The notes: generated by a model from the letters alone, not told the origin. A stretch of 64,000 bases of DNA from Melampsora larici-populina 98AG31 (GCF_000204055.1 NW_006768789.1:321692-385691), one strand, 5' to 3'; shown: positions 1 to 10,929, numbered from the stretch's first letter. Program-made: numbers and translations.

Positions 1-580
1 CCCAAGTGAGATTGGGAAAATGATTGAGATTGTAGTTTTTCATGAAAAGACATATCACTGCACACCTGAGCCATAGCACCCACACTACATATGTGCAGAA
101 GGATGGAAAATTTTGGAGCTATCATGTACATACAGAACCGCTCAGCTATTGGCTCATCTGAACGAGTATATCATATGTAATACCTGCTGTAATTATTTTT
201 CAGTTTGAGACAAGCATGCCAAATATTGACTACATACACTGACCCACAGTTTTGGTGTATGTAATTCCATCAACTAAACTTCATGTAACACCCTTTCTTT
301 TACTGTTGAATGGCTTTTTGAGTATTGTCTGTGTAGCTATTATATGTAGTCAATTTTTGGGACAATTTTGTCAAACTGGAAGAAGTTACATGATGTATCA
401 CATGTGATTTACTTGTGCAGATTAGCAGGGAACTAAGCGGAACTGTATGTACATGATAGCCAACAATCTACTCGGCTTGTTGCACATATGTAGTGTGGGT
501 TTTCTGTCTCAGGTTTGCAGTGATAGATGTTTTTAGGACAAACTACAATAATAATCATTTTTCCATTCCCACTTGGGGAT
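1..580. repeat. Long imperfect inverted repeat (foldback element)
   Basis: The first ~280 bases are an imperfect reverse complement of bases ~290-578. Matching blocks include ACTACATATGTG (left ~85-96, right ~483-494 inverted), CTATCATGTACATACAG (left ~119-135, right ~446-462 inverted) and ATTGACTACATA near the centre. The arms run almost to the middle, so the whole stretch could fold as one hairpin. No transposase is seen inside. The left end (CCCAAGTG) coincides with the window edge, so the true boundary and any target duplication cannot be judged. It is probably a non-autonomous foldback transposon. Confidence 0.75.
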
Positions 581-1610
581 AATGTATAATGTTTACAGTG
601 GATCTGGCCAAGAGCCATGTAACATGTCAGGGACTCAAAATGCATGTATCATGTTCCTGCATATGGATCACAACTTTGTTTTTCAGGTTTCAGGATTGGA
701 GATTGTCAAAAGGAGGTGTGAAAAGCTCACAAGGGATTGTCTGAACATAATCCTTCTTATCAGTCTAGAGCTCTGTTGAACAAACTATTTTTGTTGATCT
801 CTAACCTGATTCATCAATTTTATTTATTAACTTCAACTTCTGTCTTTGGTTGTTAGATTGATCAAGCCTTGTTATTTCTCTCCAATTTGATTAGTTTCAA
901 TTTGATAAATTTGATTTCATTTTACTTCATTTCACTTGCTACTATCCCTTATGATCAGTCATTTCCTTTTTTATTTTCTTCAAATATTGTATGTCATTGG
1001 TTTTTCTTGAATTTTTATAAACTAAAAAGCAATAGTAATGTTCAAATGAAAATAAACTATGTTGAAATGGATTTGCCTTTTATGAAGTGATCTTGACTTG
1101 ATTTTTATTGGATGAATTAGTGATGAAATGATTTGATTTGTATAGAAGGATTATAGAATTGATCTAACAAGATTGAGATTGTGAACTTAGAAAAAAATAT
1201 ATAAAAATTAAACTAAGTGTTTTTTTAAAAAAAGAAAATGATTTGAAAAATAAAACTATGAATTAAAAGCAAAATGAGATGTATATATAAATAAATGAAG
1301 GGCAGAAGATTTTTGATTTCCACAATATGAAGCTGAAATTTATGCCAAAACTATGCCCCCTCCTACCCTTTTTTGCAACCAACATGAGTCTGAACCCACT
1401 CAGCCCCAAGCCCTACATTTCTGGGTGCATCCTGAAAAGCCATGACAATTTCGAGAGGGCCTTCTCAGGGCCAGGAGACTCCACAACGCCAGCCACAAAG
1501 TAGTGGGCTGGGTCATGACTCATAGCCCTAGTGTGGTATGATTTGCTCACATGTCACATGTAAGTATGTATATACATATTTGAACCTTCAAATTTGGGTC
1601 AGGTAAGTTA
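581..1610. other. AT-rich intergenic stretch without a recognised gene
   Basis: Short open frames here are AT-driven and show no recognisable protein motif. Bases ~1350-1530 are more GC-rich but carry no gene I can support. Confidence 0.5.
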
Positions 1611-1918
1611 GAGCACCCACTATGGTTGTGCATTAACTTGGTGATTTAGTGTTACCCTAACGCTAAAATACCAACAGATCCACTATGAACCTGTTTTAGA
1701 CCTGCGGTCCGTACGGCTGCGTTGAGTCTTGCACTTTGTGTGCTCAGATTTACGCAAGCCTACAACTTGATTTATTGTAGGAACTAGGGAAAGCAGACAA
1801 TAAATCATCCCATAGTGGATTTCATGCAGTCACCAACTTTGGTAAAACACACATGATCAAACTTTGCACTCAGGAACGCAAACTTTACAATAAAACACTC
1901 CCACCACAGTGGGTGCTC
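1611..1918. mobile_element. PIF/Harbinger-like MITE
   Basis: A 308-base element whose ends are inverted copies: GAGCACCCACTATGG at the left and CCACAGTGGGTGCTC at the right, one mismatch in 15. It is flanked by TTA on both sides (1608-1610 and 1919-1921), the 3-base target duplication typical of the PIF/Harbinger superfamily. There is no coding capacity, so it would depend on a transposase supplied elsewhere. Confidence 0.75.
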
Positions 1919-2150
1919 TTAGGGCTGTGACCCAATCCTGAAAGTTCAGGGCGGGCAGCAGGGCCAAACCCCCAAGGGGCTGCAAAACCACACAGGCTCA
2001 ACCAGGGCACACCTTGAAGCTATATGGGTCCCAAAATGTGGTAAAAATGCAATGATTTTGACCTGTATCGCCATTATATGTCTATCAGGGTCCATTTGGA
2101 GGTCAAAAGAGCCTACTTGTACATTGAAAAGACCTCTACTGAGCAAACTT

Positions 2151-2233
2151 AACTAAGTCCCTCTTGGACAAGCAAGCGTTCAAATGAGCGTTTGTCCAAG
2201 CGGGACGCCTGTTTGTCTGAGAGGGACTTAGTT
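2151..2233. repeat. Short palindromic element (83 bases)
   Basis: The outer arms AACTAAGTCCCTCT and AGAGGGACTTAGTT are perfect inverted copies, followed inward by imperfect ones (TGGACAAGCAAGCG against CGCCTGTTTGTC) and an inner GGACAAGC/GTTTGTCC hairpin. It could be a very small MITE or a foldback remnant. It ends 25 bases before the large Tc1-like transposon and is not part of it. Confidence 0.65.
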
Positions 2234-2258
2234 AGGTCTGTATACTGAGCCCATGTTA

Positions 2259-2324
2259 CAGCTATTCATGAAATTCTTGTCATGCTCGCAAAAAACTTTG
2301 CGATTTTGGTTGCCACGCCACCAC
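2259..2324 (+). repeat. Left terminal inverted repeat of Tc1-like element
   Basis: Sixty-six bases starting CAGCTATTCATG, inverted at 7233-7298. The site lies directly after the target TA. Confidence 0.9.
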
Positions 2325-2579
2325 TCTGGCCAGCGGATACAGCGGATACAGCGCATACCACACTGTACTTTTGGCCGTACATAAGACCTGTAATGGTCTG
2401 TGGTCACTGGTTAGGGTTAACCAGGTTCATTGCCGTTTGTATTGGCTCAACCAACATTTCCGATACCTCTACCCCCAAAGCGATTAACCCTGCCTCACCC
2501 TTTCTACAGTCAGGTAGGACCACTTTCTCCTCTCAAATCTCTCCACAACGTCGCTGACACAGGCCTCCTTCCAGCAGGT

Positions 2580-3718
2580 ATGGCACGCACTCCGCGACCC
2601 GTGCGACCCGGAAAATATGACGTCGGCATCAAGGTCTTGGCAGTCCAGCACCTGCGTGACGGGAAGACGATTGAGAACGTTCAAAGGATTCTGAAGTCAT
2701 CGGTCAGCGCGCGCACGATATCACGATGGCACGCGCTTTACCGACGTACGGCTTCGGTGGTTCGCAATCCTGCGGATTATGAGACGCTTGGCCGAAATAC
2801 GAAGCTGACCGATGAAGATCGGGACTTCATGCTCGAACTACTCAACGGAAACCCCGGCCTTTACCTAGACGAGTATCGACATGCTGTATATCGTCGGACT
2901 GGCACTTGGATCTCGCTCAATACCATCGCTCAAGACCTCAAGAACCGGCTCAACCTGACTCTCAAGAAAACTCGAACGGTTCATCCTGCTCAAAGCGACA
3001 TTAAGCGAGCAAAATACCTACACGCAGTAGGTGCTTTGACTCCCGATATGTTGGTATTCCTCGGTAAGTCCTCCGCCTTGAGCTATCCCTTGTTATAAGA
3101 CCAAGTTTTCTCATGTATATGCCTACAGACGAGTGCGCTGTTCAAGAGCGATTTCTCCGACGTCAGTTTGGCCGAGCCGAACGTGGTCATCGCACGGAAA
3201 GAGTTCCTTGGAGCCAAGGAGGTGGACGTTTTTCCCTGCTCCCAGCAATCTTCCGAGGAGGTGTCCTGGCTCTCGACTGCCAAGAGGGGAGTTACCTTCG
3301 CCGGGACTTCGAAGGCTTCTTGAAACATCGCCTGGTCAGTGATGTATCCTTTGGGCTTACATCCGAGGCTGGTTACTAATCTGCTTTGCCTTTGGTGATC
3401 CAGTTTCCTGTGATGAATCGCTATCCTGAAGCGAACTCGGTCTTAGTGATGGATAATGCCCGTATCCATCACGGGGGGCGTATCGCTGAGTTGGCTGAAG
3501 AGAGAGGGATACGGCTCTTGTACCTCCCGCCTTACTCTCCCGACCTCAATCCCATTGAGAAAGCTTTCTCTGTCTTCAAGTCTCACCTCCGGCGGACCCA
3601 AGGTCTTCTTCGCACCCCGGCCGCTGAAAAAGTGGATTACATCATGGACCGGGCATGGAATGTATTAACGGGTGGTCTGATGCACCGGTTATACACTGTG
3701 TGTGGTTATTGGGTCTAG
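2580..3718 (+). CDS. Tc1-type DDE transposase (DD34E), three exons
   Basis: Exons 2580-3063, 3129-3334 and 3404-3718 join in phase to 334 residues. The N-terminal third is a helix-turn-helix DNA-binding region (about residues 15-120, with repeated Arg/Lys). The catalytic triad is visible: Asp162 in VFLDECAVQERF right after the first intron, Asp247 in LVMDNARIHH and Glu282 in YSPDLNPIEKAF. The 34-residue gap between the last two defines the Tc1 (DD34E) group of the IS630/Tc1/mariner superfamily. ATG 2580 is chosen because the basic N-terminus begins there and the frame closes. The protein should cut at the terminal repeats and insert at TA. The 65- and 69-base introns have normal GT-AG ends. 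The triad is complete and there is no internal stop, so the enzyme may be active. Confidence 0.9.
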
Positions 3719-4369
3719 GGTAGTTAGATGCAAGTAACGATCGGGGGGGTTCATAGTTTAAGTAGGTCGACCGACCTACTTAGTGATGCGTTTTGTTTAG
3801 CGTGCTGGCCTGGTTCTTCTATTTGATTGTACACCCGTGGAGGTTACCTTGCTGGTCTTTCGGTTTGAAATGTGATCTCTGTGACCTTACCATAGCGCCA
3901 GTTTTTCCTTGAGAGCCTACACATAGCCTTTGACGAGTCGTTGAAGACTGGCCCTTTGAAAGACAAAAATTTTACAAGACATGACTTAGTTCAACTTGGT
4001 AAAAGTTGGCCCACCAGTGGATTGAGGGACTGCATGACATGATCAAGGCTAAGTGTCGAGACACTTAGCTTTGGGCCATCCAGTCCAGAAGCTATCGGAT
4101 TAGCCTGGTCGCTAATCCGAGCCAGTGGGTCTATGTGGATTCTTTTCCCACAAGGGCTGGTTGAGGCTTGTTCGGTCATTAGGAGGCCAACTGGCAGTGG
4201 AATGTGGTAGGCAAGGGGATGTATTGTTCAGATTGGCACGTCGGCACAACATAGCAAGCGACACAAGCAAGAAAGACATGAAACAACAACTCGTCAAAAC
4301 AAATCAACATCTTCACCACAGTATAGCGAGCAAAACAACCAGAAACACAGATCTAAACTTAAAAATGGA
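3719..4369. other. Non-coding spacer between the convergent transposon genes
   Basis: Lies between the stops of the transposase and of the second gene. It should hold both polyadenylation regions. A short inverted repeat is seen around AGTAGGTCGACCGACCTACT (3759-3778). Confidence 0.5.
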
Positions 4370-6942
4370 TTAGACAGCGGGATGAGGGGATTTGAGGTGG
4401 ATTACAAATTTGGGAACCGCCTTAAACAAGTCTTCGGCATGAGCGAAAGAAATACCCATGGATCTAAAGTTGGCCAAAGTGTAAGTACCGCGGTCCAACA
4501 ACTGGTTAAAATCATCTATACCTTCACGAGCTAGAGCTTGACGGGTGTTTTGCATATCGGGACGAATGCCTGCAAATAATAGAAAGTCCTCAAAGGCCGG
4601 TGGGTCACCCGGTGGTGGCGAAAGGCGAAGAGCCTGCGCACTGGCAAAGGTAGGCGGAGGGGGGGCATAAACCCCAGCATGTCCGGGTGGTGGATGCATA
4701 GCATAGGGTGGCGGGGCCGATGGGAATGGCTTCCCATAATAATTGTGATGAACAATCGTCCCAGATGGAGTGGGAGCGGGGGTGGCGACATTGGCGGAAG
4801 CAGTGGTCAAACCAAGAAGTGCGTTTTTTTCGGCTTCGTAATCGGAAGCCTTGATCCATTTGAAACCGGGCCGGCTCATGGGAGGGTTCATCTCGTCGAC
4901 ACCTCGAATCCCATCCGCCTACACAAGTTAACCGATTCAAGGATTAGTAAATACAGCAGAAGGAGCCCGCAGAAAGGACGAGAAACATACCCAATCGTTA
5001 GCCCAGGTGCGAATGTGTGCCGTATTCAGTAGCAACACTTGGGAAGGATCCTTGGGATTTGGGACACTGGCGACGTTCTCGCCGGTCTTGAAGTCCCGGG
5101 CAAAACGCTTCATGAGAGTGCGGAGGTTACGTTCTCCGGCACTGAGAATGCCAGACTGGTACCAGCACACCAAACGAGTACATCAGTTTTTTTGAAATGG
5201 AGTCATCAATTATCAGAAGCCGACTCACCCCAACGGAACCAACGGACTCATGTCCATCAGAGGCTTCAGATTCGTCATCCGATGGTTTCGACGCACTGAG
5301 CAGGGATCGCATGGCCTGCATCGCCTTCCGAGGGTCCTCTTGAACGATTCTGCAACCCATGCTTGTAGAAGCAGAAGCAGTCAAGGCCGCATGAACAAAG
5401 CTTTGGAAATTCGTCGGTGAGCTGATGATTTGCTTGTCGGAGGCCTTATGGGTAGCGGAAGCGTTGACAAAAACCATAATGGTGATTGTACGGTTGGCCC
5501 AGGCACGGTGAAAAACCTCTGAAATACCCGGAAGACGCTCGTCGCAAGAGGCAAAGAGGGCGTCTTTGAAATTGGAAAAACATTGGAATTTGGGTTTCAC
5601 GGTGAACTTGGTAGGCACTTTGGGGGCGTAATTGGCATACTTCGGTTTCGTCGGTTTCTTTTGGGCCGGTCTAGTGCCACCAGCAGGACGTTTACGTTTC
5701 TTAGCAGCAGGGCTTTCAGGCTCGGGCCACTGGCGTTGCCAGATATTAAAATAAGCATTGAAAGTACGTGAGGAGTCGGAAAGAAAGGACAGTGAAGGGG
5801 CAGTTTGAACAGTGGGTCCAACAGGAACCTCGACGTCTTCGGTAGGTTCATCAAACAAATCGAGATGAGCAGGAGGTAGATCTACCAAAACGAGAGAAAG
5901 ATTAGAAAAGATCGCGAGGGGTAGATGATATCAGCTAATTGTCACATCAGGAATGAGACAATACGCTTACCATCTGGACAACCAATCCAAACCAAACGAC
6001 ATTGGAAACCATGAGCAAAGGGTCAGCAGTCAGTATCATTTCGAGCCAAGAGAGGTTTTTTGCTGACCATCAGATTCTTCATCAATGGCCTCGTTGCGCT
6101 CCGCTTCACCAGTCATCTCGATGTTGTCAGCAGGCCTCTTTGAAGGAGAACGATCGGCATCTGGGCGCTCATCCCGAAACCCCATTGCCGCGGTGGAAGC
6201 AGTAGCCTGGGTGGAGGTGGGTGTGGACGTCGAGGAGTCAAAAATGAGAGGATTGATATGAAATGATGACGAAGAGCTTTGGGAGGAGGTCAAAAGCGCC
6301 AGGCTAGAGTGACTACGTCCCATATCCGGAATAAGGGCTGGGGTGGCAATAGCGTTGGGGTATCAATGGAGTTGCAGAGGAGAAGTGATCGGAGTCACAC
6401 CGCAGCTCGATGCAATAGAAGGCAGAGGGGGTCCTGTAGCTCTCGGAATTGCACCACTGCAGATCACCTATGTCAGCAATGTGGGGACCTCATGGAACAC
6501 GCATAACGTTCCACGACTTACCCTGCTGGCCTCGAGGCTTGGGCCAGAAGAGCCTGGTAGCTGCGAGTTCGGATCCCGCGAGTCAGGTTCTCAACACCAT
6601 CCGAAGATCTGATGGGATCACGGCCAATGGAGGGTGAGATACAACCGCCATAATAGATTCGAAGTGACAAGGAAGGACATACGGAGGAGGGTGGGATAAT
6701 TTTCTGTTGACCATATTGCACTTCTTGGTCAGGATGAATAAGCTGCTTAGTTGAGAGGGGATTGGATAGCGAGGCTGGCCTATTTGTATGCAAAACTGGA
6801 CATTGAACAACGTGTGGTTGAGCAAACCGAGCTCGCCGCAGGTGAGAGGTGAGTCCACCAATTGATCGAGTTGTGGGTGGGCCACCATGACTTGGTCCAT
6901 CGTTGCGTCCATTCGAACAAGATGTGGTTGTGAAAGAGCCAT
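4370..6942 (-). CDS. Transposon-borne second gene with C-terminal SAM-like domain, function unknown
   Basis: Seven exons on the minus strand close in phase: 6942-6683, 6608-6522, 6456-6401, 6337-6068, 5881-5229, 5155-4991 and 4918-4370, giving 679 residues. The middle is Pro/Ser-rich with a basic KKRKRP patch that could be a nuclear localisation signal. It is followed by a globular stretch (about 300-500) I do not recognise, a Pro/Tyr-rich linker, and a C-terminal region (about 603-668) whose spacing of Leu, GI and AVPKF resembles a SAM-type helical domain. The 63-base third intron removes an in-frame TGA; if it is not spliced, the gene is broken there. The 5' exons are the least certain. Because it lies inside the inverted repeats and is convergent with the transposase, it probably serves the transposon, for example in DNA binding or regulation. 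That role is inference. Confidence 0.65.
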
Positions 6943-7160
6943 GGCTGACCGGATGAGGTTGATGTTTGAATTGAGAACCAAAGATGCCAGAGGCCGACCG
7001 GACTTCAATTTGTTTGGTGGGCGTGAGTTGTTTGGTGAGGAGGCCAGATGCTGTGCTGTCGTGTTTTTTCTGGGGAGAGAATGAACCGCGCTGCCAAACA
7101 GGATATTGGCCTAATGATCCAATAATGGCCCCTAGGATCCCAGCCGGGGCTTACCGGCCA

Positions 7161-7235
7161 TACAGGGTTAGCCCATAACGTGTGTACAGGGTGGGTTCTT
7201 ACAGCAATACAGGGGAGGGTCAGCCGTACAGGGTG
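7161..7235. repeat. Subterminal ACAGGG repeats of the Tc1-like element
   Basis: The motif TACAGGG(T/G) occurs at 7161, about 7185, about 7209 and about 7227, just inside the right inverted repeat. Related GGATACAGC and TGTAC copies lie inside the left end (about 2333-2390). Clustered short repeats at transposon ends are often transposase-binding sites; that role is inferred. Confidence 0.55.
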
Positions 7236-7298
7236 GTGGCGTGGCAACCAAAATCGCAATTTTTTTTGCGAGCATGACAAGAATTTCATGAATAGCTG
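7233..7298 (-). repeat. Right terminal inverted repeat of Tc1-like element
   Basis: Inverted copy of 2259-2324, ending in GAATAGCTG next to the target TA at 7299-7300. Confidence 0.9.
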
Positions 7299-7300
7299 TA

Positions 7301-7862
7301 AAAGAAAAAAGATCTTTTGTTTGTTTCAATATCAAGCAAAAAACCAACGGGCATCCGGGCCGGCAGGGCCGCGGGCGTGCCCCCAGGCGTTAGCAGGGAC
7401 GGGTCAATTCAATGTGATTTCCGTGAATCAGCTCTGTGTTAAAGAGGCTTTGGAAATTGGAATCTACGCAGGAGGATGAAACGATTGACTTATTTTCAAC
7501 ATATCAGCTCGAAGCCTTGAAGCTAGATGATATCCTGCCTGTTCGGGCTCTGGCCGATGAGGAGAGAAGAAACAGTTGTCGAAATCTTCTCTACCAGTGC
7601 ATCTTGGCATGTATATTCGCTCTCAGAATCTGGGACTGGGCGTTGTGATCGGTATCGTCATCAGGATCTGCGCTCGTAGTTCCAAAACACTCATGGAACA
7701 TGCGTTGCAATCAAGACGCAGATTGCTTGCTCTTGCACGAGATCATGTTTGTGCCTGATCCGGACCACTAAAGACTTATCTGAACGACTTTGCAAAACCC
7801 TCCTATGAGGTATTTAAAATTTTGAGCAAATAAACTTTATCTTCGTTATCTACCAAATCAAT
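7301..7862. promoter_or_regulatory. Upstream region of the first RING gene with TATA-like box
   Basis: No protein motif is recognised in the open frames. TATTTAAA at 7811-7818, 45-52 bases before the ATG, resembles a TATA box. The Tc1-like transposon ends only ~560 bases upstream of the start, so its insertion may have replaced distal promoter DNA. Confidence 0.4.
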
Positions 7863-9924
7863 ATGAAGAAAAACATATTATGCTTGGGGTGGTGTTTAAT
7901 GTTTTCCTACGCCCTCTGCGCGCCTTTTCTATCGCAAAGCGGAAATGAAGTTGAGGACTGGAACCCGTTCATGGCCCTCGGAGACTATCGAATAGGCCAT
8001 GAGCTTCAATTTGAAAGATCAAATCCTTCGACAGAGCTCCATAGACAAGAATATACAAATATGGCAAGGGAACACTCAAGACTTCATCGCGCCAGACTTG
8101 AAAGAGAGAAGGGGAAAAATATGCTGCATGAACGATTCAAGGCGTCCGAAATCCTCGGGCCATTAAACGAAGAACTTGAATATAAGGCACATTCAAGCAG
8201 TGTGTTTTCAGAACTTGTTCAGAGATTTGTCGACTTGTTCACTGATGCGGAAAAAATGCGAAAGCTTTTAGCGCTTTGCAAAAGCGCCAAGACACAAAGC
8301 GAAGGAATCAAGCCCATAGTTAGGGATCTACAGAAATTGGTCACTGAGCATCAGTTCGAGGCATATCTCTTTCACAGAGGGTCTCGGTTTGAATATATTG
8401 TCTTCACAGCACTAGAATATTTACAAGGAGAGGATTTGAACGTATATGATAGACTGTGGACCTTGAGTATACTTCGAATACTTCAGTCTCTCTTGCCAAG
8501 GGGATATTTAGAGCCTATCAGACAGGATCCAAACACAGGTCGTGTCTGCCGAGGAGGATTGGAGCTTTTCCTCACAGAAGGTAAGTTACAATTTATCACC
8601 GTTGTGACTTTGGAATAAAAGCGCTCATTCCATCTTTAGGAATTGACTTGGTGAAGGACTTATCACAGGGAAGGAAAGACAGCTTCACTCCCGACGAATG
8701 TGAGTAATCTACCGCCTGTCTCCTTGAACTTTGCCACTCCCTTTGAGAATTGATGAACTGATTCAGATGGAATTGCTTTCAGCTGTTGCAGAAGCTCTCA
8801 AGAGAGTTGAGCTGATCTCAAACATCAGGAATCACCTTCAGGACTCCCAAAGAGGTCATCAAACGCCTGGATTCATAGCGATACATGATAAATTACTTCT
8901 AACAAGGTCTTTGTCCAACGGAGGTGTTGTTGAGTCATTGGCATTACAAGCTTTGCAGCACATGAATGCGAAAGATACTCCAGATGAAGAGATCCATTGT
9001 TTGGACCTTATATTGAATCATCTGCAGAAATTCTATCCAGCTGTCCGTGAGATTATCTTCTCTCTGCCATCAACCAGTAAACCTTCTCAAGTGATTCAAG
9101 AGAGATTCAAGTGTCAAGCTGTATTGCAGCCCCATATTGAATTATACCTTGAAAAAGGGGATATAGACCCTTACATCAAGAGCCTTCTTCTACCCTTTTT
9201 AGGCCGGCATTCAGTCAATCTGGATGATGTAAAAAATCTTCTACATTCATGCAATGTCCATGATTCAGCACTTCAAGATTTAAAAGTACAATCACATGGT
9301 ACAGATGTTACAAAAGAGGAGCAGTATCATAGAGATCAAGACTTCTTCATTGACATGATGTATAAAGTCAGCCCTTATCTAGAGGGGCTTCAGGATCATC
9401 TAGATAGTCTGGTGAAAAAAGGTTGTAAGCCTTCACACTTTTATCTCACCCCCAAAACAACACCACACAACACAGATTATCTTTCTGTGATTTTGTTCTT
9501 CAATAAATGGCTGATTGAAGTTTTCCCTGAACTATGATAGCAAAAAGTGGTCATTACCAGTTCAAAACAAAGTTGGAATTCAAAGAAGAAGACAAAAGTA
9601 TGGAAAAATGTCCTATCTGTTTAGATCAATTCTTGAAGGCAGAAAGAGTTGTCAAGTTGAGATGTCATTGCTCTCTTATTATGCATGAGCATTGCACAAG
9701 TGTTAGTAAATTGATTGGTAAAGCACCACAATATTATAGATTTATAAATGATTTGCTGATATACATTTTTTATTTTGCAATCATTTCTATTTTGGGTGGT
9801 GATATCTTGCTTGAAAATCTAGACCTTAACATCATCCATTGATGGTGTAGGCCGCACATGTCCCACATGTCGGATGGGCATCAAGATACCGCTTGCCTAT
9901 AATCAGCACATTTTTTGGGGGTAA
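7863..9924 (+). CDS. Predicted secreted RING-finger protein, copy 1
   Basis: Exons 7863-8580, 8640-8699, 8783-9424, 9541-9717 and 9851-9924 give 556 residues. The N-terminus (MKKNILCLGWCLMFSYALCA) is a typical cleavable signal peptide: Lys pair, hydrophobic core, Ala-x-Ala-like end. The long helical middle has no recognised domain but is clearly shared with the gene at 22636. It includes LPRGYLEPIR and ELFLTEG, and its third exon is exactly 642 bases in both genes. The C-terminus carries a RING-like finger starting at Cys497: CPICLDQF, then RCHCSLIMHEHC, then CPTC. Against copy 2 the first zinc-binding His of the H2 pair is replaced by Leu, though an adjacent His could serve. RING proteins usually act as E3 ubiquitin ligases. 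Secretion suggests a host-directed or endomembrane role, which is inference. The splice before the last exon could differ. Confidence 0.75.
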
Positions 9925-9969
9925 CTGCAAGCTTATTGGCAAATGGATTTGAGATTCATCATTTCTTCT

Positions 9970-10929
9970 TGTTGTGGTAATTAGTCAATTAGTCTAGATC
10001 TGTCGCTTTGCTCTCTTTCTATCCTTGGTCAAGGACTTCCGGTGTAGTGTTGATGTTCGAGATTGTGAAGATTGTTTAGAAAAGGTGTTATTTGAAATCA
10101 AAGGAAAACGAATTAATGATGATGTGTACGGATTAGGATGTGATTGATTTAAGAGGATTAAGAAGGATCTGAATGAGGTTTTATTATGTCTGTTTCGGGA
10201 ATAAGTCTGTGTGACTTGAGAATTTCTTTTTATTAAATGATTAGTAATTGTGCTGCTCGTGTTTTCTTGTTCTTAACTTATATAGCAGCTGTTGTTGGCA
10301 ACCAGATTCTTTTCCTCCATCGAAAAGAATCTGTAAGCCGTTTCACTATTTACTTTTAGTTTATCAACTTATCTAACTAAAGCCTCTTCTTTTTCATCCT
10401 TAGTTTTACTGCTTTTACTTATTAAACCTCTACTTGACCGTACCGTGATCCTGCTGCTTGTGCACAGGTTTGTGTGTTTACTCTTTCTCCTTTTATCTTT
10501 CTCTTAGACTAACACTTGTGTTGCTCTAGGTTTGTCACGTCTTGATTAGCTCTTCGTAGCTTTCTGTGGCTTGTTGCCTTGACTTACGTGTTACCTGATT
10601 ACCCCAGGTATGATCAGTTTATATAATGTTATCCATTGAAAAGAATCTTTTTACTGCTTTTACTTATTAAACCTCTACTTGACCGTACCGTGATCCTGCT
10701 GCTTGTGCACAGGTTTGTCATGTCTTGATTAGCTCTTCGTAGCTTTCTGTGGCTTGTTGCCTTGACTTACGTGTTACCTGATTACCCCAGGTTTGTCACG
10801 TCTTGATTAGCTCTTCGTAGCTTTCTGTGGCTTGTTGCCTTGACTTACGTGTTACCTGATTACCCCAGGTTAAATTTTATTCGGCAACGCCACATCGCTC
10901 TTTGAGCCTAATCAATTCGTGTCATTACA
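9970..10929 (+). repeat. 5' LTR of copia element
   Basis: 960 bases, TGTTGTGG...CATTACA. It has three copies of a ~78-base unit beginning GGTTTGTCACGTCTTGATT (about 10531, 10711 and 10790), one more than the 3' LTR. It should hold the promoter and start of the element's transcript. Confidence 0.95.

Larger units (their letters stand above)
2259..7298. mobile_element. Complete two-gene Tc1-like DNA transposon (5040 bases)
   Basis: The element is bounded by 66-base terminal inverted repeats (2259-2324 and 7233-7298) that begin CAGCTATTCATGAAATTC and differ at only a few positions, in and around an A-run. The dinucleotide TA flanks both ends (2257-2258 and 7299-7300), the duplication expected of Tc1/mariner. 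It encodes a spliced DD34E transposase on the plus strand and, convergently, a seven-exon gene of unknown function on the minus strand. The reading frames of both genes close, so the copy may be autonomous. Subterminal TGTAC/ACAGGGT motifs lie inside both ends. Confidence 0.9.

Noticed and set aside
7436..7758. Short open frames between the Tc1-like element and RING copy 1
   Set aside because: No motif and no splice partner. They could be remnants but cannot be supported.
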